Part shown: positions 26,562 through 37,002 of the stretch, one piece after another
How positions within the stretch are numbered: the stretch's first letter is position 1
Layout: each line of letters opens with the position of its first letter
Assembly: GCF_000938305.1 (NCBI RefSeq)
Contig: NZ_JYMT01000006.1
Location: 186,001-250,000 of the forward strand
Source of the DNA: Bradyrhizobium sp. LTSP885
Lineage (GTDB): Bacteria; Pseudomonadota; Alphaproteobacteria; Rhizobiales; Xanthobacteraceae
Length of the DNA: 64,000 nt
Direction of reading: 5' to 3'
Notes under the pieces: generated by a model
Databases searched by the model: none
Seen by the model: only the letters and a program-made list of their open reading frames with translations
Told to the model about the DNA's origin: nothing
Position numbers and translations under genes: made by a program

Positions 26562-26664
26562 GCGGTCGGCGAACCTCAACACCTATCGTGATAGTGCCGC
26601 GCACGCAGAGGCGCTGGCCGACTTCATCGCTTCGGTATCCATGATTACGCACATGGTCGCATAA
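26558..26664 (+). pseudogene. Possible remnant of 6-phosphogluconolactonase (pgl)
   Basis: Between zwf and edd, where pgl normally lies, an ATG overlaps the zwf stop as ATGA. One base out of that frame the sequence reads [20 protein letters not shown], resembling the N-terminal helix of DevB-type lactonases, then terminates at 26662-26664. The remaining roughly 200 codons are absent. The identity rests on position and a short similarity only. Confidence 0.4.
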
Positions 26665-26690
26665 CCCGCGTATCCAGTCAGGAGATTGCT

Positions 26691-28541
26691 ATGGCCGATC
26701 TTGTTCCACCGCCCAGCGTGAATGCTCGTGTCGCCGAAGTTACCAAGCGCATCGTCGAGCGCTCGCATGACAGACGTGCGCGCTATCTGGACCGCATCGC
26801 CGCTGCGGCCGCCGCCGGCCCTCGCCGCCAGCGGCTCGGTTGCGCTAATCAGGCTCACGGCTTTGCGGCCTGTGGACCGGGTGACAAGGCCGCATTGCGG
26901 GCTGGCGATGGTGCAAATCTCGCCATTGTCACCGCCTATAACGACATGCTCTCGGCCCATCAGCCCTATGAACGCTTCCCCGAACTCATCCGTGCCGCGG
27001 CCCGGCAGGCCGGCGGCACCGCGCAAGTCGCAGGCGGCGTACCCGCCATGTGCGACGGTATCACCCAAGGCGAAGCGGGCATGGAGCTCTCGCTGTTCTC
27101 GCGCGACGCAATCGCTCTCGCAACGGCCATAGCGCTCTCGCACCAGACCTTTGATGCGGCGGTTTTTCTCGGGATTTGCGACAAGATCGTGCCAGGCCTT
27201 ATCATTGGCGCACTCGCCTTCGGCCACCTGCCGGCAGTGTTCATACCCTCCGGGCCGATGACCTCCGGCCTGCCCAACGACGAGAAGTCGCGCATCCGCC
27301 AGCTCTATGCGGAGGGCAAAGTCGGGCGCGACGCGCTTTTGGAGGCCGAGGCCAGATCCTATCACGGCCCCGGCACCTGCACCTTCTACGGCACCGCCAA
27401 TACCAACCAGATGATGATGGAGATCATGGGCCTTCATCTGCCCGGATCGTCCTTCGTCAATCCCAATACCCAACTGCGTGATGCCCTGACCACCGCCGCC
27501 ACCGCCCGGGCCTTGTCGATTACCGCACTCGGCAAAGAGTATATCCCCGTGGGGCGGATGCTTGATGAGAAGGCGTTCGTCAATGGTGTCGTCGGCGTGC
27601 ATGCTACCGGTGGCTCTACGAATCATACACTGCACATTGTGGCCATGGCGGCGGCGGCCGGCATCACGCTTAACTGGGACGACTTCTCGGATCTCGCCGA
27701 AGTGACGCCTCTGCTCTGCCGCGTCTATCCGAACGGGAAGGCCGACATGAATCATTTTCATGCCGCCGGTGGCATGGGTTTTGTCATCCGTGAACTACTG
27801 AATGCCGGGCTGCTGCACCGCGACGTCGAGACTATGTGGGGCGCTCGGCTTGATGCCTATACGCGGGAACCCGTCCTGGAGGATGATGGCACGCTTGGTT
27901 GGCGCGACGGCACGCCGATCAGCGGCGATGCTTCGGTGTTGCGCGGCACCGAGGCCCCATTTCAGGCGACGGGCGGGCTAAAGCTCCTCAAAGGCAACCT
28001 GGGACGGGCGGTGATCAAGACCTCGGCGACCGCCGCGGAGCGTCACATCATCGAGGCGCCAGCCCGGGTGTTCCATTCGCAAGAAGAACTGCAGACGGCT
28101 TTCAAGGCCGGCGCGCTGTCCGGCGATGTCGTCGCAGTGGTGCGCTTTCAGGGGCCAAAAGCAAACGGCATGCCGGAACTGCACAAGTTGATGCCGCCGC
28201 TCGGAGTTCTGCAGGACCGCGGCTTCAAAGTAGCATTGATCACCGACGGCCGGCTGTCCGGTGCGTCCGGTAAGGTACCGGCAGCGATCCACGTGACGCC
28301 TGAGGCAGCCGATGGCGGCGCCATCGCAAAAATCCGCGATGGCGATCTCGTGAGCATAGATGCGGTGGCGGGACTCTTGTTTGTGCTGGTCGACAGCGTC
28401 GAATGGGAGTCGCGGGATCCGGTCGAAGTCAATCTTTCGACGAGCTACGTCGGGGTCGGCCGGGAGCTTTTCGCCTCGTTCCGCGCCTCGGTCGCAGCGG
28501 CCGAGGAAGGCGCGACTATCTTCTCGCGAGTCCACGCATGA
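26691..28541 (+). CDS. edd: Phosphogluconate dehydratase
   Basis: Entner-Doudoroff dehydratase with an iron-sulfur cluster, 6-phosphogluconate to KDPG; 616 aa, normal length. Motifs: [23 protein letters not shown] segment, [24 protein letters not shown] and [13 protein letters not shown] with cluster/substrate cysteines, [17 protein letters not shown], and [18 protein letters not shown] at the C-terminus. An AGGAG lies before the ATG. Its stop overlaps the eda start (ATGA). Confidence 0.96.
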   Translation: MADLVPPPSVNARVAEVTKRIVERSHDRRARYLDRIAAAAAAGPRRQRLGCANQAHGFAACGPGDKAALRAGDGANLAIVTAYNDMLSAHQPYERFPELIRAAARQAGGTAQVAGGVPAMCDGITQGEAGMELSLFSRDAIALATAIALSHQTFDAAVFLGICDKIVPGLIIGALAFGHLPAVFIPSGPMTSGLPNDEKSRIRQLYAEGKVGRDALLEAEARSYHGPGTCTFYGTANTNQMMMEIMGLHLPGSSFVNPNTQLRDALTTAATARALSITALGKEYIPVGRMLDEKAFVNGVVGVHATGGSTNHTLHIVAMAAAAGITLNWDDFSDLAEVTPLLCRVYPNGKADMNHFHAAGGMGFVIRELLNAGLLHRDVETMWGARLDAYTREPVLEDDGTLGWRDGTPISGDASVLRGTEAPFQATGGLKLLKGNLGRAVIKTSATAAERHIIEAPARVFHSQEELQTAFKAGALSGDVVAVVRFQGPKANGMPELHKLMPPLGVLQDRGFKVALITDGRLSGASGKVPAAIHVTPEAADGGAIAKIRDGDLVSIDAVAGLLFVLVDSVEWESRDPVEVNLSTSYVGVGRELFASFRASVAAAEEGATIFSRVHA

Positions 28542-29194
28542 CATCCATCCCGCAATATGGTCTTTCCACCATCCTCGCGCAGGCACCCGTCGTGCCCGTG
28601 GTAACGGTCGTCGATGTTCACGACGCAGTGCCGCTCGCCAAGGCCCTTGTCGCCGGCGGTCTATCGGTGATCGAGGTCACGCTAAGGACCGCGGCGGCGT
28701 TGGACGCGATCTACGCGATTGCCGCGGAGGTCGAAGGTGCGATCGTGGGCGCGGGCACCGTACGCGAACCCGCGCAACTCGCAGCGGCCGCGCGGGCCGG
28801 CGCCCGTTTTGCGGTCTCGCCAGGCTTTACGGCTCGTCTGCTCGACGCGGCCGCCGACACCGATCCGCCGCTGCTGCCCGGCGTGGCGACGGCATCCGAA
28901 GCCATGACGCTGATTGACCGCGGCTACCGCTTTGCCAAATTCTTCCCGGCCGAGCCGGCGGGCGGTCGAGCCTATCTCTCGGCCCTAGCCGGGCCGCTGC
29001 CGCAACTCATGTTCTGCCCGACGGGCGGCATCACGATCGAGACAGCGCCGCGCTATCTCGATTTGCCCAACGTCGTTTGCATCGGCGGTTCCTGGATGGT
29101 CACCCATGACCGGATCGCCGCGAAGGACTGGACCTCGGTGGAAGGCGCAAGCCGTACCGCCGCGACGTTGCGGCAGCCTCCGCGCCGAACCTAG
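28538..29194 (+). CDS. eda: 2-dehydro-3-deoxyphosphogluconate aldolase
   Basis: KDPG aldolase, giving pyruvate and glyceraldehyde-3-phosphate; 218 aa from the ATG at 28538 that overlaps the edd stop. The catalytic glutamate is in VIEVTLRT, the Schiff-base lysine in FAKFFPAE, and phosphate-binding glycines in PTGGI and CIGGSWM. Completes the path from tagatose/fructose/glucose phosphates to central metabolism. The following 220 bases (29195-29417) contain only a short unassigned minus-strand frame. Confidence 0.95.
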   Translation: MTSIPQYGLSTILAQAPVVPVVTVVDVHDAVPLAKALVAGGLSVIEVTLRTAAALDAIYAIAAEVEGAIVGAGTVREPAQLAAAARAGARFAVSPGFTARLLDAAADTDPPLLPGVATASEAMTLIDRGYRFAKFFPAEPAGGRAYLSALAGPLPQLMFCPTGGITIETAPRYLDLPNVVCIGGSWMVTHDRIAAKDWTSVEGASRTAATLRQPPRRT

Positions 29195-29417
29195 AGCGTG
29201 CTGATTTTAAGTCCGCCTACAGCCTGAGTTTGTGAGATAGTTGGCGCTTCTTCAGGCGTGAAAACCGATCGCGGCGCAAACTGCTTCGACGGTTCGTGCG
29301 GCAGATGTCTCGCATTGTTCGAAGTCGTGACGAGGTTTGCCGAGCAGCTCTGTGGTTGCCGCGATGTCTCCCGCCTCCAGCCGGCAAGCACAGTCGATTG
29401 TTTCATGTCATCAATGT

Positions 29418-30320
29418 CTATCCGACGCGTTGGCGCTCGCCAAGAGAAACGAGCGACTCGGACCGCAGCGCGTCCGCGAACTCGCGACGCATGAATGCAA
29501 GCGCATGCTCGGCGATATCGTTGCTGTCAGACCAGACATCGCGCCACGCGGCCACCATCGCGCCAAGCGCCTCGCCGGCGACCGACGAGGAAAATGCTTC
29601 AAACGCGATCGTGCGGTCGTACCCGATCCGCCGCAGCGCCCGAAATGAAGGAGAGAACGCGATCGAGCCACTGCCTAAGTATCCTCGATGGTTTTCGTTT
29701 ACGTGGAAATACCCCAGCCGTTCGGCACAGAGTTCGATGACGCCGACGCAGTCGGCCTCTTCAATATTCATGTGAAACGTATCGAGATGAACAAAGACGT
29801 TCGCTTCCCCGACCTCGTCAATGAATCTAAGGGTCTGGGCGCCGGTATTGAGCAGATTGGTCTCATAGCGGTTTACCGCTTCCAGCCCGATGTCGATGTT
29901 GGCCAGTCGCGCTTCTCGCGCCAAATCGCGAATTACAGCCACAGCGTTCGCGCGCCCTGCAGGAGACGCGCAGCGGCTATATTTCTTCAGGGCGGAATAG
30001 ATAACGCCGCCAAGATAGTCCCCGCCAAGCGCTGTTGTGGCGTGCAACGCCTTCGCGAGGATCGCGCTCCCGCGACGCACTTCGACAAGGTCCACGCTAG
30101 ATACGTCGGCTTCCGCCGGGAGACCTAGACTGACTGCCGCCTTGATGTTGTGAAGCTCAAGAAGCGTCCGCGTATGGGCAAGGTCGATCTTGTCAGGATC
30201 GAGGAGCGGGATCTCAAGAAGGTCATATCCGGCGCGAGCTGCGCAGGCGATCGCTCTTTCCGCTTCCGCGTGGCTCCAGGCTCCAACCCAGACCATCGCA
30301 TGCACCCCGTAGCGTGGCAT
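29418..30320 (-). CDS. Ketose 3-epimerase (tagatose/psicose epimerase family)
   Basis: TIM-barrel epimerase, 300 aa, that inverts C3 of free ketohexoses. The catalytic/metal residues are seen in DIGLEAVNRYETNLLNT (Glu), VHLDTFHMNIEE (Asp), HVNENHRGYLGSG (His) and IAFEAFSS (second Glu). The ATG at 30320 has GGAG six bases upstream; the 43 earlier codons run into relic DNA. In galactitol/sorbitol pathways such an enzyme links L-tagatose to L-sorbose or D-tagatose to D-sorbose. A piece of its 3' end is duplicated at about 36930-37002. Confidence 0.88.
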   Translation of the reverse strand: MPRYGVHAMVWVGAWSHAEAERAIACAARAGYDLLEIPLLDPDKIDLAHTRTLLELHNIKAAVSLGLPAEADVSSVDLVEVRRGSAILAKALHATTALGGDYLGGVIYSALKKYSRCASPAGRANAVAVIRDLAREARLANIDIGLEAVNRYETNLLNTGAQTLRFIDEVGEANVFVHLDTFHMNIEEADCVGVIELCAERLGYFHVNENHRGYLGSGSIAFSPSFRALRRIGYDRTIAFEAFSSSVAGEALGAMVAAWRDVWSDSNDIAEHALAFMRREFADALRSESLVSLGERQRVG

Positions 30321-30484
30321 CGTCGTCTCCATCTCAGCGGTTTCGTCTTGGCAAGGATTCTCAGTTGATTGGATTACCAGCATAGTCAGCTTACCGAACG
30401 ACGGGCAAGAGAAGAGCAAATTCTCGCGGCTGCGATCATGCGGCAGCATTCAAACCAGCAATCCCGCGCTAAGCGTTCATCAAA

Positions 30485-30562
30485 ATAGAGCCAAACAGCG
30501 TGGGCAATCACCTCCGCTGAAAATCGATGGCCGCAATAAGGGGAGCTGGGTGTCTTGATCAT
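30485..30562 (-). mobile_element. IS6-family transposase N-terminal remnant
   Basis: From an ATG at 30562 the frame reads MIKTPSSPYCGHRF then SAEVIAHAVWLYF, the characteristic start of IS6/IS26-like transposases in rhizobia (GHRFPxEVIxHAVWLYxRF). It breaks off after WLYF. No terminal repeats were found. It separates an SDR relic from the epimerase gene and marks a past transposition or recombination. Confidence 0.6.
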
Positions 30563-30629
30563 GCCGGCCGGATATCCGAGAATCCTCCCCAACCCCTCAA
30601 CGTGATGGTTTCGTTCAAGGACACGCACC

Positions 30630-30755
30630 AGCGCGTCCGCCTTGTCAATGGCTACGTCGGCAATAACGACCTTCGCACCCTCGACCGCATAACTGCGGAC
30701 GATCGCCTCGCCAATGCCTTGGTGCGCCGCCGACGACCTTCGCGTTCAGTCTCAT
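30630..30755 (-). pseudogene. Polyol dehydrogenase (SDR) 5' fragment
   Basis: From an ATG at 30755 the frames read MRLNAKVVGGAP and, one frameshift later, GIGEAIVRSYAVEGAKVVIADVAIDKADAL without the slip, matching the first 45 residues of the intact dehydrogenase at 53817 (MRLKDKIAIVTGGARGIGEAI). The sequence then leaves the family just before the IS6 piece. Confidence 0.65.
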
Positions 30756-30772
30756 TTTCCTGTCCCCTGTGG

Positions 30773-31537
30773 TCAGCGCGTCGTGTAACCGCCGTCAACC
30801 ACCAGCACCTCGCCAGTAACGTAGCTCGACGCCAGCGAGCAAAGGAAAAGTGCGCAACCCGCCACCTCTTCAGGCTGCCCGACGCGCCCCATCGGGGTCA
30901 TCGAGCGCCAAATTGGAAACCAGTCGGGGTTGGCGATGCCGCCACGCGACATGTCCGTCTCGATATAGCCGGGCGCAAGAGCATTAACTCGAATATTGTC
31001 CGCGGCGAGCTCGCTTGCCAGGCTCTTTGTCATCATATGGACCGCCGCCTTCGAACTATTGTAAGCGACCTGATTTTGCGGGATGTTCGAGACAATGCCT
31101 GACATTGAGCCGATGTTGAGGATAACGCCTCCCCCCTGCCTACGCATGGGCGCAAGGGCCGCGCGACAACCGCGAAACACTGCGTCGACGTTTAGGCTCA
31201 TGATCTCGCGCCAGGTCTTGTCGGAGAAAGTGCCGCTGTCGCCATGAATCGCGGCGCCTGCATTGTTGACGAGTATCTCAAGTTTGCCCGTCCGCGACAC
31301 CGTTTCGCGCACGAGATGGTCCGCCGCGCCCTCTTCCGCGAGATCGGCAGCTATGAACTCACAAGCGATGCCGGCACTAGACAGCGATTTTTCGGCATCG
31401 GCCGCTCGGCTGCGCGCGCTGATAACAACGCGCGCGCCGGCCTCGCCGAGGGCTTTAGCGATAGCCAAGCCAATACCGCGCGTTCCACCAGTGACGAGCG
31501 CTACTTGGCCATCGAGCCGAAATCTGTCGAGTATCAT
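30773..31537 (-). CDS. SDR-family oxidoreductase (polyol/sorbose reductase-like)
   Basis: Classical short-chain dehydrogenase, about 254 aa. Cofactor motif [10 protein letters not shown] (residue about 15), NNAG, catalytic serine in NIGSMSG and YNSSK. Close in pattern to the dehydrogenase at 54604 ([19 protein letters not shown] versus VLADGGYSCW), so the pair probably acts on similar polyols in modules A and B. AGGA lies 7 bases before the ATG used. Co-directional with the downstream epimerase. Confidence 0.85.
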   Translation of the reverse strand: MILDRFRLDGQVALVTGGTRGIGLAIAKALGEAGARVVISARSRAADAEKSLSSAGIACEFIAADLAEEGAADHLVRETVSRTGKLEILVNNAGAAIHGDSGTFSDKTWREIMSLNVDAVFRGCRAALAPMRRQGGGVILNIGSMSGIVSNIPQNQVAYNSSKAAVHMMTKSLASELAADNIRVNALAPGYIETDMSRGGIANPDWFPIWRSMTPMGRVGQPEEVAGCALFLCSLASSYVTGEVLVVDGGYTTR

Positions 31538-31773
31538 CATTGCTTCCTTCCATTCGGCTTCGCCGATTTGCAATTCTGTGCCTGTCACTGGTGGTCCATT
31601 ACATCCTTGGAAGCCCAGCTGCCGCCGCTACCCGCGACGACGAAGCACGAGCGCGGCCTAAGCCAACCGCGATGCCGTAAACATGGTCTTGCATGGCATT
31701 TCAATTGCCCCATGGTGTGTCTTGAAAGGACGCTGATGTTGGGCGGAAAATCGAGAGCGGTCATGTTGAACTG

Positions 31774-32502
31774 CTAGATGTCTGCGCTTTGTGGTAGGAT
31801 CACAAGATCCCGGATTGTAACGTTCCTCGGCCGAGTGAGCATGAACAGAACGGCTGCAGCCACCTCTATCGGTTCGATCAAACCTCCGGCCATAACCGCC
31901 TCATCGAGCTTCTCTTTTGGCCAGTCGCTGATCAGCGCCGTAGCGACAGGGCCAGGAGCGACGGCGCCGACGCGAAGTCCATGTTTGGCAACTTGTCGTC
32001 GAACCGTGTGGACGAAAGCCTGTACCGCATGTTTGGAGGCTGTGTAGATCGGCTCCCACACGACCGGGATAAGGCCGGCTACCGAGCTGGTAACGATGAT
32101 ATCGCCGGTCTTGCGCTCAACCATGTGAGGTAGAACAGCATGGACAGACCGGAACACGGCATTGATATTCAGGCTCAGCATACGATCCCAGGCGTCTGGA
32201 TCGCCATGGATCACTTCACCCCCGATGTAAGAACCCGCGTTGGCGTGAAAAATATCAAGGCCACCTGCCCTCTCCAGAATTTTCGGCATCATTCTGGACA
32301 CGCTGGCGGGATCGACCAAGTCGACGACCAAGGGGATCGCCTGGGGACCGAGCTCCGCGCAAATTCTCGTCAGCGCTTCTTCGGCGCGGTCTATGAGCAC
32401 GACGCGGGCGCCCGCAGATAAAAGGCATCTGGCGCATTCGAGGCCGATGCCCGACGCGGCGCCAGTGATTGCTGCGACTTTTCCGGATAGATCCTGACTC
32501 AC
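31774..32502 (-). CDS. SDR-family oxidoreductase (ribitol/sugar-alcohol dehydrogenase-like)
   Basis: About 242 aa from a GTG at 32502 that has GGAG eight bases upstream; an ATG at 32517 has no ribosome site. [10 protein letters not shown] cofactor loop, ANAG, catalytic serine in TSSVAG and YTASK. It follows the ABC permease by 22 bases, so it belongs to the importer operon and likely oxidises the imported polyol. The 185 bases between this gene and the next SDR (31538-31773) have no clear gene. Confidence 0.83.
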   Translation of the reverse strand: MSQDLSGKVAAITGAASGIGLECARCLLSAGARVVLIDRAEEALTRICAELGPQAIPLVVDLVDPASVSRMMPKILERAGGLDIFHANAGSYIGGEVIHGDPDAWDRMLSLNINAVFRSVHAVLPHMVERKTGDIIVTSSVAGLIPVVWEPIYTASKHAVQAFVHTVRRQVAKHGLRVGAVAPGPVATALISDWPKEKLDEAVMAGGLIEPIEVAAAVLFMLTRPRNVTIRDLVILPQSADI

Positions 32503-32524
32503 TTTGTCTCTCCCCATGCTTAGT

Positions 32525-33784
32525 TCACGCGCGGCCGTGTGACACTCGGGATCTGCGCGCCAGCGAGTCGACGATGACCGCGACCGCAAGCACGGCGCCA
32601 GTGATCATGTACCGAAGCGACGAGGACAGATCGATGAGCGTCAGCCCGCTCGCGATCGACTGGATGACGATGATGCCGAGCAGCGCTGAATATGCATTGC
32701 CTCGACCGCCGAACAGGCTCGTGCCGCCGATTACGGCGGCGGCGATGGCGTTGAGATTGACGTCGCCAGTGCCCGCCTGAATGCTCGCCGACGCGAGGCG
32801 TGCGGCAGATAACACGCCACCGGCAGCAGCGAACATCGAACATAGAGCAAAGGCGCTCGTATAGATGAGCCTGACATTGATGCCAGCGCGCCGCGCCGCC
32901 TCCCGGTTGCCTCCGACAGCGGTCATTGAGCGGCCCCATTTCGTCCGTGTCAGCGAGTAGCTCATCGCCATGACCAAGCCGACGAAGAGGCCGAACATCC
33001 AGGGGACCCCACGGGCTTGGTTAAGGTAAAAGACGACGAGTTCGAGCGCGACTGTGATCGCGACCGCCCGGACGAGTAGCGTGCCGAGCGACTGGGAGGA
33101 CAGGTTGGCCTGGCGGCGATGCACGATGGCGCGAACGCCTGTCGCGAACGTCACGAGCCCCGGAAGCGCCGCGAGGGCATAAGCGACGGAGTGTGGCATG
33201 ACCAGTATTTGGCCGAAGTTCACCAGGGGCGAACCGTACGGCAGATTGATTGAGCCGGCGGCACCGAGTATGTAGAGCTGCAGCCCCAGGATGGCTAGCA
33301 GGCCTGAGAGCGTCGATACGAAGCTCGGCATCCCGACGCGATTAAACAGCAAAGCGTAGAGGGAACCAATAAGGCCGCCAACCGATACGGCGGCGGCGAT
33401 CGCAAGCCATGCTGGCCAACCTTGGTTGACCCAAAGAACGCCGACCATCGCCGAGGCAAAGCCGCTGAGCGAGCCGACGGAGAGGTCGATCTCGCCAACG
33501 ATCAGGATGCAGACGATGCCGAGAGAAATCACGCCCACCGTCGAGCAGTCGAAGAGCAGGTTGGCGAGATTGTCGCTCGATAGGAAGACCGGATTGAGGC
33601 TCTCGAAGACGGTCCAAATGATCACTAGTCCGACGACAACCGGAAGGGACCCGAGGTCGCCCGAACGCACGCGACTGAGAAATGAGCGGATCGCGCCGCT
33701 AGCGCCGGCCTCGTGAGTCACGCGCACGTCGCCGCGATCCATCAGCGGCGCGGGCGCCACGTCGTCTTTGATGTCGCTGGTCAT
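32525..33784 (-). CDS. Sugar ABC permease, XylH/RbsC type
   Basis: Inner-membrane permease of the CUT2 family, 419 aa, with about 10-12 hydrophobic segments. [22 protein letters not shown] and [19 protein letters not shown] are the signature loops of ribose/xylose permeases. Length above 400 aa with a long middle loop resembles XylH. Its start overlaps the ATPase stop (ATGA at 33781-33784). Confidence 0.9.
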   Translation of the reverse strand: MTSDIKDDVAPAPLMDRGDVRVTHEAGASGAIRSFLSRVRSGDLGSLPVVVGLVIIWTVFESLNPVFLSSDNLANLLFDCSTVGVISLGIVCILIVGEIDLSVGSLSGFASAMVGVLWVNQGWPAWLAIAAAVSVGGLIGSLYALLFNRVGMPSFVSTLSGLLAILGLQLYILGAAGSINLPYGSPLVNFGQILVMPHSVAYALAALPGLVTFATGVRAIVHRRQANLSSQSLGTLLVRAVAITVALELVVFYLNQARGVPWMFGLFVGLVMAMSYSLTRTKWGRSMTAVGGNREAARRAGINVRLIYTSAFALCSMFAAAGGVLSAARLASASIQAGTGDVNLNAIAAAVIGGTSLFGGRGNAYSALLGIIVIQSIASGLTLIDLSSSLRYMITGAVLAVAVIVDSLARRSRVSHGRA

Positions 33785-34605
33785 GGCTGCTGACGCTCCT
33801 GTGTGCTCGTGCCCTGAGGCTGCCGCCGCTCGACCCGACGGGAGACCGAATTGTTCGAGGCCCCGGTAATGGCGCCGACCAACTCCGCATTCGTGGCGTC
33901 CGGAAGAAACACGCCGTTGTTACGTCCCAGGCGCAATACGACGATGCGGTCTGCGACCGCTCTGACATCTTCCATGTTGTGGCTGATCATGACGACCCCC
34001 AGACCACGCGCGCGGACCCGTTCGATCAGGTCGAGCACTTCGGCGGTTTGGGCGACGCCGAGCGCCGCGGTTGGCTCGTCGAGCAGGATAAGTTTCGGAT
34101 CAAGGAGCAGCGACCGGGCGATCGCGACGGTCTGGCGCTGGCCGCCGGAGAGCGAGGCGACCACCTCGCGGACACTCGGGATGCGCGCAGACAGCTCTTT
34201 GAGAAGCTTCCAGGAGCGTATTTCCATAGACACTTCGTCCAGTTGTAGCGGATTTAGCTCTCTGCCCAGAAAGATGTTGGCGACCACGTTCAGGTTTTCG
34301 CAGAGGGCGAGGTCCTGGAAGACGGTCGCGATGCCGAGCGTCAGCGCCGCGCTCGGGTTGTCGAAAGTCACGTTCTTGCTGCGGAACGTAATCGTTCCTT
34401 CGCTCGGCGGATGCACGCCTGCGAGTATCTTGACCAGGGTCGATTTCCCCGCGCCGTTGTCGCCTACAAGCGCCACGACCTCACCCGCATGAACATCTAG
34501 ATCGATATCGGTCAGCGCCGAGACGGCGCCGAAACGTTTGGAGACGCCTCGCAGGCTGAGCACCAGTTCATGTGGCGAGGCCGGTCCTTGAGGAGAGTCA
34601 GTCAT
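33781..34605 (-). CDS. Sugar ABC ATPase, single-domain CUT2 type
   Basis: 274 aa, one nucleotide-binding domain rather than the fused pair of RbsA/XylG, as in the FrcA-like rhizobial systems. Walker A GDNGAGKST, signature SLSGGQRQ, Walker B LILLDEPTAALG, switch VMISHNME. Works as a homodimer with the permease next to it. A polar tail of about 25 residues ends the protein. Confidence 0.9.
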   Translation of the reverse strand: MTDSPQGPASPHELVLSLRGVSKRFGAVSALTDIDLDVHAGEVVALVGDNGAGKSTLVKILAGVHPPSEGTITFRSKNVTFDNPSAALTLGIATVFQDLALCENLNVVANIFLGRELNPLQLDEVSMEIRSWKLLKELSARIPSVREVVASLSGGQRQTVAIARSLLLDPKLILLDEPTAALGVAQTAEVLDLIERVRARGLGVVMISHNMEDVRAVADRIVVLRLGRNNGVFLPDATNAELVGAITGASNNSVSRRVERRQPQGTSTQERQQP

Positions 34606-34647
34606 GCGAGCGGCCTTTCAAGTATTGTGCGGCGGCATGCGAGTGGA

Positions 34648-34682
34648 GACCGTCCGGCCGTTGAGCGCGAGGCCGGACGGTC
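34648..34682 (-). terminator. Intercistronic hairpin between binding protein and ATPase
   Basis: Perfect 12-bp inverted repeat (GACCGTCCGGCC and its complement) around an 11-base loop, 16 bases after the binding-protein stop. No T tail follows. Such stems commonly protect the 3' end of the binding-protein message and reduce transcription of the permease genes. Confidence 0.65.
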
Positions 34683-34697
34683 GCTTTCAGGTCGCGA

Positions 34698-35771
34698 TCA
34701 GGGCATTATGCCGAGCTTCTTGCAACCTTCGACATAACTGCCGGTGCAGATCGCCGCTGCTGTCGCTATCTTCTTGTCGATAATCTCGGCCTTCAGGTTC
34801 CCCGCGGTGACGACCGCCGGGATGAAGAGCTGCGAAGGCGTGTCGAACAAGGACATATCGACCTTCGGAGACTCGCCGGAGAGCAACTGGAAGGCGACTT
34901 TTGCTGCCGCCCCCGCCACAATCTCGCTAGGCTTCGAGATAGTATTATATTGGTCGCCCGAGATGATTAGCTGTAACGCCGAGGTTGTGGCGTCGTTGCC
35001 GGTGACTGGCGGAACCGGGTCAAAGCCCGCCGCCTTGAACGCCGCGATGGCGCCGCCGCCAGTGCCGTCATTGGCGGCGACGACGCCCAGGATTTTCTTT
35101 CCGAAGCGTGTGACCTGGCCGGCTGCCCATTCCTGCGCCTTCGGCGGCGCCCAACTCGGAGTATCGAACTCGGCAAGAATTGGATAGCCGCTGGAATCGA
35201 GACCTTCGTGGATACCCTTTTTGATAAGCCCGGCCGCGGCGTCGGTGGGCGAGCCGTTGATCTCGAGCACGCCGCCGTCGCCCGCAGCCACGTTCATCGA
35301 CTTCAGATGTTGAACGAGCGAATCGGCGATCGCCTTGCCTATGGCCTCGTTATTGTACGATACGTAGAAGTCTGCCTTGGCACTCGGAATCGGCCGATCG
35401 TAGGCGATCACTTTGACGCCTTGACTCTGGGCTATCTTGACAAGGGAAGCCGCGGCCGACGAATCGACGGGGTCAATGACGATCGCCTTGGCGCCCTGTG
35501 AGATGACAGAGTTGAACTGCTGCTGTTGTTTGGACGCATCGTTGTTCGCATTCAGATACAGAACCTTGCAACTGGCGCACAGCGCCTTCATTGCGGCCAC
35601 GAAGCCGGGGTGGTCGTGTTCCTCGTAGCGAGTCGAACCTATGTCCGGCATGAGGAAGGCAACGGTGGCGTTGGAGACATCGGCCGCCTGCGCCGATGTG
35701 ACGGTCCCACTGAGGAGACCTAAGACTAGCGCCGCCGCAGCGGCCTTGGACGGAATGGCGTTACGGGTCAT
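34698..35771 (-). CDS. Sugar ABC substrate-binding protein, XylF/RbsB type
   Basis: Periplasmic binding protein of the CUT2 family, 357 aa, with signal peptide cleaved near SAQAADV. Segments VAFLMPDIGSTRYEEHDHPGF, DPVDSSAAASLV, VIAYDRPIPSAKADFYVSYNN and GVVAANDGTGGGAIAAF follow D-xylose-binding XylF; the DRP and NND/AND ligand residues are visible. First gene of the transporter operon, with the AraC gene upstream on the same strand. The ligand may be a pentose or a polyol. Confidence 0.9.
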   Translation of the reverse strand: MTRNAIPSKAAAAALVLGLLSGTVTSAQAADVSNATVAFLMPDIGSTRYEEHDHPGFVAAMKALCASCKVLYLNANNDASKQQQQFNSVISQGAKAIVIDPVDSSAAASLVKIAQSQGVKVIAYDRPIPSAKADFYVSYNNEAIGKAIADSLVQHLKSMNVAAGDGGVLEINGSPTDAAAGLIKKGIHEGLDSSGYPILAEFDTPSWAPPKAQEWAAGQVTRFGKKILGVVAANDGTGGGAIAAFKAAGFDPVPPVTGNDATTSALQLIISGDQYNTISKPSEIVAGAAAKVAFQLLSGESPKVDMSLFDTPSQLFIPAVVTAGNLKAEIIDKKIATAAAICTGSYVEGCKKLGIMP

Positions 35772-35887
35772 GGATGCTTCCTCTTCTCTGGGTCTAAGCC
35801 CTTAATAGCGTTCGTTAGACATAGTCCTGCTGCGCGAGAACGCTTGGCCGCGTCGCCGGAATTTCAGCGCCGATCCGGAATTGCGCG

Positions 35888-36769
35888 TCAGGCGGCCATA
35901 GGCGCGTCCTTATTCTGCTCTGAGAGCGCTCTGAATTTTGACGGCGACATTCCTTTCTGGGCAAAAAACTGTCGATTGAAATTGGACACGTTGTTAAAGC
36001 CAACCTGGTAACAAATCTCTGTCACGGAAGCCGGCTCACTCTTCAACAATTGACATGCGGTATAGATACGCAGACGATTGACGAAGCGCACGAAGGTCAT
36101 TCCCGTATGTCGCTTGAAGGCGCGAGAGAACCCCCCAACCGTGACGCCAGCGACATTAGCCAGCATTTTCTCGTCGAGCTTGCCCGCCAGATGCTCGCGC
36201 ACGTAATGCAGGGCGCGGTTCATACCAGCCGACATATAGGCGGAGGGATCGGGCAGATAATTGGCGCTGGCGAGTTGAGAGCGATGCGTCGCGTGCATCA
36301 GCTCCTCTATAACTTGCAAAAACAGGGAAACGCGTCGAACGCCGGTTGCGGTGACCAGTTCGATCATGAGAGGGCGCACAATTGCGCCGCAGGCGGGTGA
36401 AAAAAGAATGCCCCTGCAACTCTCTTCGAGCAGAACCTTAAAGTCTCCGAATTCTGGGAACGTGCGCAAGCAGGACTCGATGAAATTTTGATTGAACTGC
36501 AGAAAAGCGCACCGGCGGGGAATCGTCACGCCAACGGGAACATCGCTGACCCAATTGTGCGGCAAATTGGGACCGGTCATGATTAGATTGTTGGGACGAA
36601 ATTCACCGATGTTGTCGCCGACAAAATAGTGACCGGATGTCTCGGTGACTAAATGGATTTCGTATTCGGGATGAAAATGCCAGCGTACGGTATGATAGGG
36701 GTAGCCGTGCGCCGAGACCGTGAACGATTCCGTGGGAGTAATACGGATGACTTCCAGATATGGCGTCAT
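35888..36769 (-). CDS. AraC-family regulator with cupin domain
   Basis: About 293 aa from the ATG at 36769 (GGAGGA upstream). N-terminal cupin: HTVRWHFHPEYEIHLVTETSGHYFVGD. C-terminal double HTH: NVAGVTVGGFSRAFKRHTGMTFVRFVNRLR and SVTEICYQVGFNNVSNFNRQFFAQKGMSPSKFR. This architecture senses sugars; adjacent to and upstream of the XylF-type operon, which it probably activates. Confidence 0.92.
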   Translation of the reverse strand: MTPYLEVIRITPTESFTVSAHGYPYHTVRWHFHPEYEIHLVTETSGHYFVGDNIGEFRPNNLIMTGPNLPHNWVSDVPVGVTIPRRCAFLQFNQNFIESCLRTFPEFGDFKVLLEESCRGILFSPACGAIVRPLMIELVTATGVRRVSLFLQVIEELMHATHRSQLASANYLPDPSAYMSAGMNRALHYVREHLAGKLDEKMLANVAGVTVGGFSRAFKRHTGMTFVRFVNRLRIYTACQLLKSEPASVTEICYQVGFNNVSNFNRQFFAQKGMSPSKFRALSEQNKDAPMAA

Positions 36770-36929
36770 GCTTCCTCCCATTTTTCTATTCGTAGCCGCG
36801 CCGCTCGAACGGCGGCTGTTGCGAAGGTAGAGAAAATATACGAAGGGCGGCTACCAAATTTCACGGCATCTATTGATACGATTTTCACATTCGAAGGTCC
36901 TACGGCCGCCAAAATTGCGCTTTGGCGCG

Positions 36930-37002
36930 GCTTTGAACGCGGCAAAGCTCGGAATGCGAGACGAGAGAATCGCAGCGCACGTCATCCGCAAATTCACGAC
37001 GC
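36930..37002 (-). pseudogene. Relic of the ketose 3-epimerase 3' end
   Basis: The minus strand reads MRREFADDVRCDSLVSHSE, close to the last residues of the epimerase at 29418 (MRREFADALRSESLVSLGE), with many matching bases. It ends exactly where the ABC-ATPase duplicate begins. Confidence 0.55.

Noticed and set aside
26583..27761. 392-codon minus-strand open frame
   Set aside because: Antisense to edd; no domain seen.
29191..29406. 71-codon minus-strand frame after eda
   Set aside because: Reads as a protein-like sequence but matches no family I know and has no supporting start; mentioned only in the eda entry.
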